A stretch of DNA of 64,000 nucleotides from positions 1 through 64,000 of IMG/VR virus record IMGVR_UViG_3300030101_002968. One strand, given 5' to 3'. The DNA is from a virus. Of this stretch, positions 51,401-60,339 are shown piece by piece. Positions within the stretch are counted from its first letter, which is position 1. Each line of letters begins with the position of its first letter. Position numbers and translations under genes: made by a program. A model generated the notes under the pieces. That model was not told the origin of the DNA. It worked only from the letters and a program-made list of their open reading frames with translations, and searched no databases.

Positions 51401-53477
51401 CACCAATTTGCAATACTGATTGAGTATAGTCTGTTTCGTGTGCGTTAAAATTATAATCAACACCTCCATTGTTAGTTCTTGTCAGTTTCATGTCAGAACT
51501 ACTGTCATTGAAGAACTGATAAACATCATCATCTCCGTTTATAAATCTTAGAGTAGGTGTATCACCATTACCATCGTCAAGCGTTAAATTTCCTTCCATT
51601 ACTTTAGCACCAGTAAACGTTTGAGATCCTGACAAGTGTGCTGTATCACTATCAAGATATGCAGAAGAAATAACACCACCGTTCCAAGTTGCACCAGTTA
51701 TATTTCCAGATATATCTGCATTACCGTTTATGTCTAAAGATCCAGCTGTTAGCGAATTACTACCAGCAGTAACATTGCCTGCAAAAGTTGCGTTTTGCGA
51801 AGTATCTATAGTTATTGCTGCTGTGTTATTTGATAAAACCTCAAGATTATGATTACTAGATGTACCAACCCTACCTACACTAGCACCCATTATTTTTGTT
51901 GTAGCACCACCGCTTTCAGCCGCTGAAATTGTTGCGTTTGATGCGGTTGCTGTTATATTACCAGACGTAGTTGTAGTCCCAGATATATCAGCGTTACCAT
52001 TTATATCTAGACTACCAGCTGTTAGTGAGTTAGAACCAACAGAAAGATTACCATATAAAGTATCACCTCCTTTATCTACAAAATATTCGGTCATACCTCT
52101 ACTGTCGTAGTTGTAAGCGTATATATTCATAACTCTAGGCCCGTTATTACCACTACGTTTACCTAAAGTAAATTTAACAGCGTTTATAGCAGTACCACCA
52201 TTTGCTATATAAGTGTGATAAAATGTAGATGCAGCACTACTATTTAAAGCTGTTGTATAACTTGAACCGTTATCAGTAGAATATTCTATAAGCATTGAAG
52301 AAGGTGCAAAGCTAGAAGCCCCAAAGCTAATACCAAACCTAGTGCCGTAATTAAAAGATCTAGGAAAATCTGTTAATTCTATACTCCATGTAGAACCTGT
52401 TATTTCAGCTTGACTAGCGTTAGCTGTACGAGCGCTTGGCTCAAACATTCTAGCGGTTTCATCACTTGTTGGATTAGCACTTAAACCACTGTAAGTAACA
52501 GTACCGCCTCTAGCTACAAAGTTAGCAAGATCATTAAATAAATAAGGGTGTATAACAGCAGTGTTGTCTTCTGGTGAGTGAGCTAATAAACTAGATTTTA
52601 TTTTCGGTTGAGGATCACTTACACTTCCTTGCTGATAAGATGTTCCAGTAGATATATCGCCTTGACTAGATGTAGTTAACTCAACAGCTGTTATAACACC
52701 AGAGTGTATTGTACCTATATTTTTTAAGTTTCTACTTAAATCTATAAACTGTGTATTAGTGCCATCACCTATATATAAACCATTTTCACTAGCAGTTGTG
52801 CTGTCTGATCTAAATCTAAATTCATTTCTATTTGCCCAAGCAGTATTGTTACCAGGAAAACCGTAAGCGTGAAAACCACTTTCAGCAGCAAAAACAACTG
52901 TTTCAGCAATAGTATTTAATTCAGTTTTTAAAGTATCTCCTACATCACCAGCTGTAATAAGAACCATATCATCATGACCAAGTTGTACTGCACCAAGTTG
53001 ACTTATTCTACTAAGTATTGTTTTTTCTGCACCGTTGTGATCAACTTTTAACAAAGGAACTTCAGTTGTATACTCATCTACATCACCTGCGGGTTCGTAA
53101 TCAAAAAGTATGTAACCATTTGCTGTTGTGAACGTAAGTTTATTATTTATTGTTGTAGCGCCTAAAGTCATTGTACCGCTAATACTTGGGCTTTCTAAAA
53201 CTAAGTTTGTGTTTGTACCGCCTAGTGTTAAGGTTCTTGTTGAACTAGAGTCTGCAAATATAGCCATATCTTGCTCAAACCTAATATCTACAGTATTTGT
53301 TCCATCACCAATAAACACATCATCACTACCATTACCTAAAAGTATATCACCAACATCATTGCTTATAACTAAATCATCACCTGTTTGTGATATTTTACCA
53401 GCATTAGCACCTGCAGTTGTTTTAAACTGTATATCGTTTGCCGCTTCTAAATTTATATTACTTAAAAATTTCGCCAT
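48393..53477 (-). CDS. Long tail fibre (1694 aa) with S74 intramolecular chaperone
   Basis: A 1694-residue fibre. The N-terminus (MAKFLSNINLEAANDIQFKT) is an attachment domain, and the body has repeated beta stretches, including the exactly repeated SNSLTAGSLDINGNADISG, plus tandem GTGASP/LDDGTG-type blocks suited to trimeric fibres. The C-terminus WSDKRLKKNIKNLNYGLDAI, then RPVSYAWK and LGFIAQEVEKVIPELV, is a Peptidase S74/endosialidase chaperone, cutting itself off after trimer folding. It would determine host binding. The Ser of the S74 dyad and its Lys should be checked by alignment. Confidence 0.88.
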   Translation of the reverse strand: MAKFLSNINLEAANDIQFKTTAGANAGKISQTGDDLVISNDVGDILLGNGSDDVFIGDGTNTVDIRFEQDMAIFADSSSTRTLTLGGTNTNLVLESPSISGTMTLGATTINNKLTFTTANGYILFDYEPAGDVDEYTTEVPLLKVDHNGAEKTILSRISQLGAVQLGHDDMVLITAGDVGDTLKTELNTIAETVVFAAESGFHAYGFPGNNTAWANRNEFRFRSDSTTASENGLYIGDGTNTQFIDLSRNLKNIGTIHSGVITAVELTTSSQGDISTGTSYQQGSVSDPQPKIKSSLLAHSPEDNTAVIHPYLFNDLANFVARGGTVTYSGLSANPTSDETARMFEPSARTANASQAEITGSTWSIELTDFPRSFNYGTRFGISFGASSFAPSSMLIEYSTDNGSSYTTALNSSAASTFYHTYIANGGTAINAVKFTLGKRSGNNGPRVMNIYAYNYDSRGMTEYFVDKGGDTLYGNLSVGSNSLTAGSLDINGNADISGTTTTSGNITATASNATISAAESGGATTKIMGASVGRVGTSSNHNLEVLSNNTAAITIDTSQNATFAGNVTAGSNSLTAGSLDINGNADISGNITGATWNGGVISSAYLDSDTAHLSGSQTFTGAKVMEGNLTLDDGNGDTPTLRFINGDDDVYQFFNDSSSDMKLTRTNNGGVDYNFNAHETDYTQSVLQIGGTSTFGTDVTIAGNLTVNGTTVTVDTTNLNVQDKNITLNYSTSDSSSSANGAGITIQDAVNGSTDATILWDTSAVQFKISHPINVNGNILTSGTVDGRDLQTDGTKLDTIDTNANAYVHPTNAGNKHIPAAGATGQVLQYAGSAGTAQWHTLTSSDVGLGNVANVDQRNASNINNGTIGASFLPTTISSNTSGSAASLSGLSLGDIVYGGESGYAKLSGNAESNNKFLRSRGAANTATEPEWTQVGYSDLTGTVPTWNQNTTGSAATLSSTLAVNRGGTGAASLDAAGIVEKTGSQTIAGTKTFTGSLLLDDGTGASPTMRFMNENNDEVSIFCNPSGKMKFQTKADGASNVVQMTMDGNGLDVVNGLKINGSAVHATDTSTSLGTSNTLVPSQNAVKSYVDNEVAGAGGGTMSNFLLAATGTSNTATIAQGDTVTFGAGTGITATRSGKQINITNSAPNVVQTTITGNAGTATKLQTARNIAGVSFDGSGDISLNNNNITNGAGYTTNTGTTTASNTQTFTNKTIDANGTGNSITNIDIGNMTAAVIVTESEGIGNNDNDTTIPTSAAVVDYVDNNAGGGQTYSVSVPTNTTKLRLTASGGTTDDIEFTGGTDISVTRTNGSALSIAYTGSSSGYTLPAASNSALGGIKTGFSTNASNRNYAVQLSSQKAYVNVPWTDNNTMGLGFVVEDGDGTAVTITEGKYLKFKEGSGNGININFTDISTGSSTDEFDLDFNLNIAGLANDLTTSLFNHDSYIAITDSEDSNTTHKMLVGDMVDALAGSGLLSNGGTGNNVVAINVGAGNGISVTQDGVAVTAHSNITVSSNGVAVSDDIFNTNLRIGRGGTGMYMDYTTQSDAITIRTDHATVGNNSHGNRKFEFTNGGIFRSLGTQVLNYTGWSDKRLKKNIKNLNYGLDAIMKLRPVSYAWKKEVDADKANSLGFIAQEVEKVIPELVTESETIFDDKKAKGIDYVKMVAVLTKAVQEQQKQIDELKKLINGNSS

Positions 53478-53486
53478 ATTTATATT

Positions 53487-56285
53487 TTATAATCTTCCTG
53501 ATATTCTTTTTTTACCTAAACTAAAGTTTGCTGATGGTCTTACTGTTACCTTTGCAAAGCCTTTTGGCCACAAATGCGGACCACCTGATGGCGCTTTAGA
53601 CATAGCCACATGTATATCTTCAGCTTCCCAACCTTCGTGAACTAAATCGTGGTCTTGAAGATAATAACCAAACTTTAAATTATAACTTCTATACTGCGGT
53701 TGTACTGTTATTATTTTTGTTTCAAAAGCGCCTATAGCACTTGTAGTGTGTTGTTCGTATTCTATAAAGCCATTACGTAGTTTTCCTTGTGCATCTGTGC
53801 TGTTTAAAAAATCTGCTGTTTCATCTGAATCGTTTAAATCTAGCTCATCATTATAAAACTGATGAAGATTTGAGTTTATATCATATGTATTAGCACCAAA
53901 AGTTTGATTATGAGCATAACAAGCTATTATATAAGGAGGTGATGATGAATCAATACCTCTACTTGTTCCGTCCCACTCTGTTTCATTTATTCTAATAGTA
54001 GATTTTATTTTAACAGTACAGTTTGCAGGTACTTGAAGCAAACCTGTTGCTATTGGATTACCACTCCAAGAAGAAGAATACAAATCTCTAGCTCTTCCTT
54101 TTAAACCGTGAAACCTTGTTATATTATAGTATATTTTTATTTTTTCTTGTTCTTTAAAATTATGCTCGTCAAAACAAACATAAGATTTCCAACCAGTTCC
54201 ACTGCTTCCTCTTAAAGAATTATGTGAACTTGCATGGTTCTGTAAAGTGTTAGGGTATCTTACACCAGTACCAGTTCTATATATACTAGACGTAGCATCC
54301 CAGTCATTAGGGTATATTTTAGAATCACACACATATATACTACTATTACTATCAGCTATGTACGTTGCTTGACCATATCTATTAGCAAAAAACCTTCTAT
54401 AGTTAGGATATATTGAAATACCACCAAAATAAAAAGCATAACTACGTTGGTTTTCACTTCTTAAATACATTGTGTGAGTAGAGTCATTTTGTCTACCAAG
54501 ATTATATAACAAATAACCATAGTCTTCAGCTCCATAACCTTGTATATAAGAAATTTCATTAGAAAATTGATAAGCACCACCAATTTCAAAACTACAATAA
54601 TTAGAGTGAGCTATAATATGTCCATGTGATTTTATATAGTATTGCGAGCTCCAGTGCCACATACCTCTACCACTACCAACTATAATATGGTTTCTGTTAA
54701 CCATACCATAAGGGTGTCTTACAGTAATACTAGGATAATCATTACCGTCTCGGTTATCATTACTAGTTAAATTATAAGCAGTGTAACTACAACCATCTAA
54801 ATAGTTTTCGCCTGTTTGACTAACACCGTTTGTATTGTGTATTGTATTGCTGCTTGCAGAGCTTCCATCTATAGCTTTGTTATAATAACCATTGTAACCA
54901 GCTATGTTTACACCTGATCTAAAATTTGTAGTATCATTGGTATTGTAACCTAAACCTACAAACTCTACGTATTTTATTTTAACTCTTCTTGTTGGCGCAT
55001 TGTTCCAACCAGTGCTTGTCCAGTATTTAACGTTAAAAAACACTCTTGCTGTGTCTTGATCTCCATCAGCTACATCATTACCGCTAGTATCACAAGCTTT
55101 AATAACAACATCTCTTGTCATTTTTACAACAGGTCCACCAACTTCACCATTAAAAAGTATATCTCTATCAACTGTTATTGTTTTAGCACTTGCATCAATA
55201 CTTGATATTGTGTATATAGCTTTAAGCCTCCATATACCTTCGTTACCACCTAAGTTTGTAGCTCCAAATCCGCTAGTGCTATAATAATAACTAACAAGGT
55301 TTCCAGCTCCTGGGTTTGCAAAACTTATGTGTATATAAACTGTGTCTCCAACAGAAAAATCAGTTACATCGTTAAGTGTAATGGTTCTAACACCAGTACC
55401 ACCTGTATAAGCAGTTGCTACTGCACTTGATAGTCTTCTACAAAACTGACCGTTTTCATGATATTTTTCTGTACCGGTTTCATACACTTTTACACCAACT
55501 AAAGAAGGATTGTTATCTACTGAACTACCAAAAGTTATAACATTTTCAGTTATATCTGTAACATCTAATACGTTTCTATTATCACCAGTACCAAATATTA
55601 ATTTATAACCAACTCTAAAAACACTAGCATCGTCAACTGTTATTGTACTACCGCTAACTGACTGTATCGTTGCTTCAGGACTAACATATCTTTTAACATA
55701 AATTCTATTGTTTGAAGTGTCTACATCGTGAACAAAAAAGCATTCATCATTAACCAATGTATAATCACACTCTCTTGTATAAAGCGATATTCTATCGTTG
55801 ATAGCAAAGTTTGCTGCTGATGTTACGGTAATATAATCAGCATTAGGAGCTTGATTACCATTAACAGTTGTTACTAACGTTGGTTCGCCACCATCTATTT
55901 GTACACCACACCATTTTCTAGCATCAACTTGTATACCGTGTTGAGCAGAGTTATCACCTGATATTTTAATTTCAGTGCCACCAACCATACTAAGCAAAGA
56001 GCCTGACGTGCTACTACCTTCAACAAACTCACCAGCATCATTATTAGAGTTGCTAGTATTTTTTACAGTCATACGACCGTGTAAGTGCATTTTACCACCA
56101 TTAGCAAAATGTAAGTTACCATCAATAGTAACATCACCAGTCCTTGTAGACTGTATATTTGTACTTAGTGTAACTTTGTGGCCGTGGGCAATAACTACTA
56201 AATCATCAGCCGCAGGTACTGATCCACCAACCCAAGTGCCGGTGTCATGCCAATTACCTGTTTGTGTACTAGTTATCGTCGCCAT
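53487..56285 (-). CDS. Tail spike/fibre with G8-like N-terminal module (932 aa)
   Basis: A 932-residue protein whose start (TGNWHDTGTWVGGSVPAADD, then LVVIAHGHKVTLS) resembles G8/right-handed beta-helix modules of adhesins and spikes. A long Asn/Thr/Gly-rich body follows, with Tyr/Trp-rich repeats (YCSFEIGGAYQFSNEISYIQ). The C-terminal region (VTVRPSANFSLGKKRISGRL) is basic. Probably a tail spike that binds or cuts surface glycans; no active-site residue can be named. Confidence 0.7.
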   Translation of the reverse strand: MATITSTQTGNWHDTGTWVGGSVPAADDLVVIAHGHKVTLSTNIQSTRTGDVTIDGNLHFANGGKMHLHGRMTVKNTSNSNNDAGEFVEGSSTSGSLLSMVGGTEIKISGDNSAQHGIQVDARKWCGVQIDGGEPTLVTTVNGNQAPNADYITVTSAANFAINDRISLYTRECDYTLVNDECFFVHDVDTSNNRIYVKRYVSPEATIQSVSGSTITVDDASVFRVGYKLIFGTGDNRNVLDVTDITENVITFGSSVDNNPSLVGVKVYETGTEKYHENGQFCRRLSSAVATAYTGGTGVRTITLNDVTDFSVGDTVYIHISFANPGAGNLVSYYYSTSGFGATNLGGNEGIWRLKAIYTISSIDASAKTITVDRDILFNGEVGGPVVKMTRDVVIKACDTSGNDVADGDQDTARVFFNVKYWTSTGWNNAPTRRVKIKYVEFVGLGYNTNDTTNFRSGVNIAGYNGYYNKAIDGSSASSNTIHNTNGVSQTGENYLDGCSYTAYNLTSNDNRDGNDYPSITVRHPYGMVNRNHIIVGSGRGMWHWSSQYYIKSHGHIIAHSNYCSFEIGGAYQFSNEISYIQGYGAEDYGYLLYNLGRQNDSTHTMYLRSENQRSYAFYFGGISIYPNYRRFFANRYGQATYIADSNSSIYVCDSKIYPNDWDATSSIYRTGTGVRYPNTLQNHASSHNSLRGSSGTGWKSYVCFDEHNFKEQEKIKIYYNITRFHGLKGRARDLYSSSWSGNPIATGLLQVPANCTVKIKSTIRINETEWDGTSRGIDSSSPPYIIACYAHNQTFGANTYDINSNLHQFYNDELDLNDSDETADFLNSTDAQGKLRNGFIEYEQHTTSAIGAFETKIITVQPQYRSYNLKFGYYLQDHDLVHEGWEAEDIHVAMSKAPSGGPHLWPKGFAKVTVRPSANFSLGKKRISGRL

Positions 56286-56457
56286 TTAATACTTCGTTAA
56301 ATTGTTCTTGGTACTGAGAAACATCTAATGCTATTTCAAAAGACAGAGAGTTACTATCATCAACAACAGTATCGTTGTTAATAACAGCAACTATCTCTTC
56401 ATCTTTTGTTAAATTTATCTTATTAGTTGTTTTATCGTACTCGATTTTTATTATCAT
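56269..56457 (-). CDS. Hypothetical protein (62 aa)
   Basis: A small acidic 62-residue protein (MIIKIEYDKTTNKINLTKDE) between two fibre genes, overlapping the spike gene by 17 bases. I do not recognise it. Its size and place suggest a fibre assembly or attachment helper. Confidence 0.55.
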   Translation of the reverse strand: MIIKIEYDKTTNKINLTKDEEIVAVINNDTVVDDSNSLSFEIALDVSQYQEQFNEVLNGDDN

Positions 56458-56480
56458 TTAATTTTATTTTGCTATACACA

Positions 56481-58445
56481 CTATGCCATTCTTGTAATCA
56501 TTGCTCTGTAAGCTCCGTTTGCAACATCTGATCCAAATATTACTTTAATAGTTGTGTCAGAAGGTCTTGTTACATCTACATAAACAGTGTCATAGTTACC
56601 ACTGTCTTGAACAACTTCAACTTTATAGAATCTACTAGCACCCATACCATGAGTAATTGTCCACTGTGCAGAGTCTGTAGAGTTGCTACTGTTTTCATTT
56701 GTAACACCACCAGCGCCGTGTGTTAATTCAACAACTTTAACAGCACCAACTGCACCAGCTGTAATACCAGCGGCAGTACCAGTAGTATTTTGATCACCAG
56801 CAGAGTTTACACCAGGTAAATTAATATTAGCAGAACCATCAAATGTTACACCACCAATGGTAACTGCAGCAGCAAGTTTTGTTGCTGTAGCAGCATTACC
56901 TGTACATGATCCAGAAGAACCTGTTACGGTTGTTTGAACAACGTTTGGTGAGGTGTTAGTAAAAGTTACTGTACCATCGGCAGTAGTTTCTGTACTAATA
57001 CCTGTACCACCTGTGAAAGTTAACGTTTCGTTATGCGCTATTACTGTGCTATTAGTGTTTGTATCTACACCAATGTTAAACGTTGTTAACTGATTTGTGT
57101 TAGGAATAAATGTTAGGTTGCTTTGCATGTAAGACTCTAGATTTGCTACAGTCATGCTCTTGTTAGTTCCACCAGCACCATCATCAACAATTAATAAGTC
57201 AGTAGATTCTGGAGCTGCACCTAAAGCAGTACCACCGTCAATATCAAGATTTGATAATGCTACAGTACCAGTAAAAGATGTTGCTTCTAGAGCTTTGTTA
57301 AATACAAACTTATCACCACTACTTCTATATAGTAAAGTTGCAGCTGCACCAGCAACAGTAAGACCAGCATTATCTGCGGCTGCGGCGCTTCCAGCACCTT
57401 TAGCTACTGTTATGTTTAGATCTTCAACCTCTAACGTTGCAACGTCTAAAGTTGTTGTAGCTCCTGATACTAGTAAGTCTCCATTAACTGTTAAATCACC
57501 AGATATTGTTGTATCTACACTTGTAGCATTACCAATTGTAACGCTCGTATCTATCTGACCTAGTCTTGTTTCAAGATTAGTAACACTTACATCAACGTCT
57601 GTATTTGCAATTGTAGTATCAGACCAAGGTACGTTAACTACAAGGTTATCAGCATCGTCAGTTTCAACCTGGTATAATCTATTTGAAGTTGTTGTTATTG
57701 ATTGAGGTGCTTGAGTTGTTCCAGTAGCACCAACGTTTACGTTAAGTGTATTACCACTTAATGACATACCAGTACCAGCGTCTCTTTGTGTGTTTGTATT
57801 AGTTACTTTAGCGTCGTTTAGCGCTACTCTGTTTTCTAGTTTACCAAATGCTGTTATTATAGTATCGGTAGCAGCAAGTGTTCCACCTGACCCTGTATTT
57901 AGTCCAGTTAGCACTTTACCAATAACACCAGCGTTATTAAGTTGAGTGTTAGTATCAGTAGATGTTATAGTTACGACACCAGCATTTTCAGCTAATGTTA
58001 CGTTTGTACCTCCAATTAATTTCAACTCTTCAGTAGAGCCCATTGTTTCGTTAGCAGTACCATCGTTGGTTGTATCAACTTTTATAGTTCTAAAAGTATT
58101 GGTGTTAGTGTTAACCCAAGGCACGTTAACAACCATCTTGTCGTTTTCAGTTAGTTGAACTCCATACCATCTACTAGCTGTAGCTGTAATCGCGTTAACA
58201 CCAGATTCGGTTACATCAGTGTCAGAAAATATTTTTACTATACCAGCGTCACTTGTTGTCGCTATATCGTTGTCGCCAAGAGTAAAAAAATCACTATTAC
58301 CACTTCCTGTGTAAACTCTTACAGAATTACTAGTATCGTGATAATGTATAATACCTTTGGCCTGTGTAGGTGAATCAGTAATTTCTAACTTTGTATTTAG
58401 AAGCTGATTACCGTTAAGATTTAAATGATTTAAAAATTTAGGCAT
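56481..58445 (-). CDS. Tail fibre protein (654 aa)
   Basis: A 654-residue fibre starting MPKFLNHLNLNGNQLLNTKL, an N-terminal attachment type like that of the 1694-aa fibre. The middle has fibre-typical beta repeats (Asn/Thr/Val/Gly-rich, with TGTTQAPQSITTTSNRLYQV). The C-terminus WTITHGMGASRFYKVEVVQD followed by NGAYRAMITR is a small beta domain shared in type with the 233-aa gene downstream. It carries no S74 module. It is probably a short fibre or a fibre part. Confidence 0.75.
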   Translation of the reverse strand: MPKFLNHLNLNGNQLLNTKLEITDSPTQAKGIIHYHDTSNSVRVYTGSGNSDFFTLGDNDIATTSDAGIVKIFSDTDVTESGVNAITATASRWYGVQLTENDKMVVNVPWVNTNTNTFRTIKVDTTNDGTANETMGSTEELKLIGGTNVTLAENAGVVTITSTDTNTQLNNAGVIGKVLTGLNTGSGGTLAATDTIITAFGKLENRVALNDAKVTNTNTQRDAGTGMSLSGNTLNVNVGATGTTQAPQSITTTSNRLYQVETDDADNLVVNVPWSDTTIANTDVDVSVTNLETRLGQIDTSVTIGNATSVDTTISGDLTVNGDLLVSGATTTLDVATLEVEDLNITVAKGAGSAAAADNAGLTVAGAAATLLYRSSGDKFVFNKALEATSFTGTVALSNLDIDGGTALGAAPESTDLLIVDDGAGGTNKSMTVANLESYMQSNLTFIPNTNQLTTFNIGVDTNTNSTVIAHNETLTFTGGTGISTETTADGTVTFTNTSPNVVQTTVTGSSGSCTGNAATATKLAAAVTIGGVTFDGSANINLPGVNSAGDQNTTGTAAGITAGAVGAVKVVELTHGAGGVTNENSSNSTDSAQWTITHGMGASRFYKVEVVQDSGNYDTVYVDVTRPSDTTIKVIFGSDVANGAYRAMITRMA

Positions 58446-58464
58446 TGTTTTTTGTTTTTGTTAG

Positions 58465-59166
58465 TTAGTTTAAATATGCAAATCCTGAAACTGCTCCAGA
58501 AAATGATATTGTTAAATTGTTTTTATCTGTATGTGAAACATCAGCTTCTACCTGTTCACCAGCAGCAGTAGTTATCATCACTGAAGGAAACTTGTTAAGG
58601 TTATGTGCGATTGTCCACGTCGCGGCGCCAGTGTTTTGTAAAAAAGTAAAATCCTTATCTTGAGCGCCAGCGAAAAGGACTACCATATAATTAAACTCAT
58701 TAGTAAGATTTCCATTGCCACTTTTGTATATAAGTGTTAAATCAAAAAAATCTGTTTCTGAGCTATCTTGTACAACAGCTGTGCATGTATAAACACCATA
58801 GTTATTAGTGTTTTTAATATCAGCTATTAAAATTTCTTTATCTACAAACTCTGTGTAAAAGTTTTGTAGTGTGTTATTACCACCATGTTTAAACTTGCTT
58901 AACTTTATAGTAGTTACAGATGAGAAAGCAAAGTTAGTGTTAGGTGTATTTATTGTTATACTACCAGAAGGTCTAGAACCACTGTAAGCATTGTTAAAAT
59001 ATCTATATGGTATTTGACCACTTATACCTATAGCGCCAGTAAAGGAATAATGCGTAGCAATATCACCTAGTGTAAAATTCTTTACCTCTCCAGTTGGTGA
59101 ACTACCAAGCATTTTATCTGTATTCTCTGGAGTAGAGTCTACAGCATAAGTTCCTATTCTAGCCAT
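58465..59166 (-). CDS. Short tail fibre/receptor-binding-like protein (233 aa)
   Basis: A 233-residue beta-rich protein. Its C-terminal domain (ATWTIAHNLNKFPSVMITTA) resembles that of the 654-aa fibre (WTITHGMGASRFYKV), so both share a terminal beta module found in phage fibre tips. It follows the holin gene immediately and precedes the fibre cluster. Confidence 0.65.
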   Translation of the reverse strand: MARIGTYAVDSTPENTDKMLGSSPTGEVKNFTLGDIATHYSFTGAIGISGQIPYRYFNNAYSGSRPSGSITINTPNTNFAFSSVTTIKLSKFKHGGNNTLQNFYTEFVDKEILIADIKNTNNYGVYTCTAVVQDSSETDFFDLTLIYKSGNGNLTNEFNYMVVLFAGAQDKDFTFLQNTGAATWTIAHNLNKFPSVMITTAAGEQVEADVSHTDKNNLTISFSGAVSGFAYLN

Positions 59167-59553
59167 TTATTTTTTTACTTTTTCAAGAGATCGACCGCCA
59201 AAGTAAGCACCGATCACAGTTATTAATACTAATTGTAATAAATCAGTCCATTTGTCTTGTACTTGAAAACTTAAAACACCAGCATCAATAAATATTAGTA
59301 ATACAGTTGCTACTACTAAAAACACTAATACTAGCGGTCTTATATTTTTACTAAGCCACGAGTCAGACTGCATGTCCATTTTCCATCTTTGAGTTATTTG
59401 CTTTTGCATTTCAGCCTCATAACCCATTATCATATCTTTTATTTTAGCCTGTGCTTCGAGTTTTTCTTGTTTAGTCGTGGTGAGGTTATCTAAAACCCCA
59501 CCCACGCTATTAACAAGATTAGCTGCACCTGCAGATAATAATTTATTTATCAT
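59167..59553 (-). CDS. 3-TM holin
   Basis: A 128-residue protein with an amphipathic N-terminal helix, a Gln/Lys/Glu helix (KQEKLEAQAKIKDMIMGYEA), and two to three hydrophobic helices near the C-terminus (RPLVLVFLVVATVLLIFIDA, then LLQLVLITVIGAYFGGRSLE). The motif SDSWLSKNIRPL before the first helix is typical of 3-TM superfamily holins. It would open the inner membrane for the M15 endolysin at 8135-8590. Confidence 0.8.
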   Translation of the reverse strand: MINKLLSAGAANLVNSVGGVLDNLTTTKQEKLEAQAKIKDMIMGYEAEMQKQITQRWKMDMQSDSWLSKNIRPLVLVFLVVATVLLIFIDAGVLSFQVQDKWTDLLQLVLITVIGAYFGGRSLEKVKK

Positions 59554-59640
59554 TTATTTTTTCTTCTTTTTCTTTTTCATCATTTTGCTTTTCATTCCTC
59601 CACTTTTTGTTTTGGACTTTTTTCCTTTTGCGTATGGCAT
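59554..59640 (-). CDS. Tiny Lys-rich protein (28 aa)
   Basis: A 28-residue frame, MPYAKGKKSKTKSGGMKSKM followed by MKKKKKKK. Its stop precedes the holin start by one base. Half the residues are Lys. It resembles the other mini basic proteins of this phage, and short Lys-tail proteins of this kind recur in marine phages. A charge-compensating DNA partner is possible. Confidence 0.5.
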   Translation of the reverse strand: MPYAKGKKSKTKSGGMKSKMMKKKKKKK

Positions 59641-59644
59641 AATT

Positions 59645-60085
59645 TTATCTGTTTTTGTCTTTAATCATATCGTCAATAGCTTTATTATAAACTTTATCAG
59701 TGTATGATCGGTTATTAAAAAATACACTTCTTTCTGAAAAAGGTAAATCTTCTTCTGCCAGAAGTATTCTATACAATCTGCTAATGAGTTGAGAACATTT
59801 AAACGATGTTTTAAAAACAGAGTATTTAATAGTAGTTCTATTACGATGTCTCCATGTTTCAATCCAACCGTCTCTTCTCAATCTCTCCCACCTGTTTTTA
59901 TCCCACGAATACGTATACGTACCGTCGATAAACTCTTTACGTGTGAATCTACCTTTACAATCAAGGTATATTAACAACTCTAAGTCTGCGTCTTTTAAAC
60001 TATATGTTTTACAAGCCCATTTACGCACAAGCCTGTAATATTTTAAAAGATTAATATCTCTAAGATCTTGCGCTGTTAGCTTCAT
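59645..60085 (-). CDS. Putative winged-helix DNA-binding protein (146 aa)
   Basis: A 146-residue protein. Residues about 35-95 (DADLELLIYLDCKGRFTRKE, SWDKNRWERLRRDGWIETWR, then NRTTIKYSV) read like a MarR/winged-helix fold: helices, a recognition helix with Arg-rich surface and a beta wing. It overlaps the GroES-like gene by 4 bases. It may regulate late transcription, but target and effect are unknown. Confidence 0.6.
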   Translation of the reverse strand: MKLTAQDLRDINLLKYYRLVRKWACKTYSLKDADLELLIYLDCKGRFTRKEFIDGTYTYSWDKNRWERLRRDGWIETWRHRNRTTIKYSVFKTSFKCSQLISRLYRILLAEEDLPFSERSVFFNNRSYTDKVYNKAIDDMIKDKNR

Positions 60086-60339
60086 TCAACTACAACAATA
60101 TCTCTTATAGTTATTACATAATACATTTGATCTTTATGATCTATACCAAAACCAGCGTGTTTGTCATATCTTACAATATCTCCTTCGCTTAAACCTTCTA
60201 CAAGGTTTCCACAAGATATAACCTTTGCTCTTAAGTACCTATTGTCAGTGTCTGTATTTTCTGTTAATAACAAGCCAGACTCAGTTTTTCTTTCTTCTTT
60301 TAGCTTGTCAACTATTACAAAATTATTTATCGCCCTCAT
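60082..60339 (-). CDS. groES: GroES-like co-chaperonin (Cpn10)
   Basis: An 85-residue co-chaperonin: INNFVIVDKLKEERKTESGL is the first strand plus mobile loop, with the hydrophobic LLL triplet matching GroES IVL. The segments RAKVISCGNLVEGLSEGDIV and YYVITIRDIVVVE are the Cpn10 core. It is slightly shorter than GroES (97 aa). It overlaps the end of groEL by 17 bases; the order groEL then groES is the reverse of the usual bacterial operon. It caps the chaperonin ring. Confidence 0.88.
   Translation of the reverse strand: MRAINNFVIVDKLKEERKTESGLLLTENTDTDNRYLRAKVISCGNLVEGLSEGDIVRYDKHAGFGIDHKDQMYYVITIRDIVVVE

Noticed and set aside
53128-53640. 170-aa + strand frame across the fibre gene boundary
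   Set aside because: It is antisense to two well-supported late genes and reflects low stop frequency opposite Thr/Val-rich codons.
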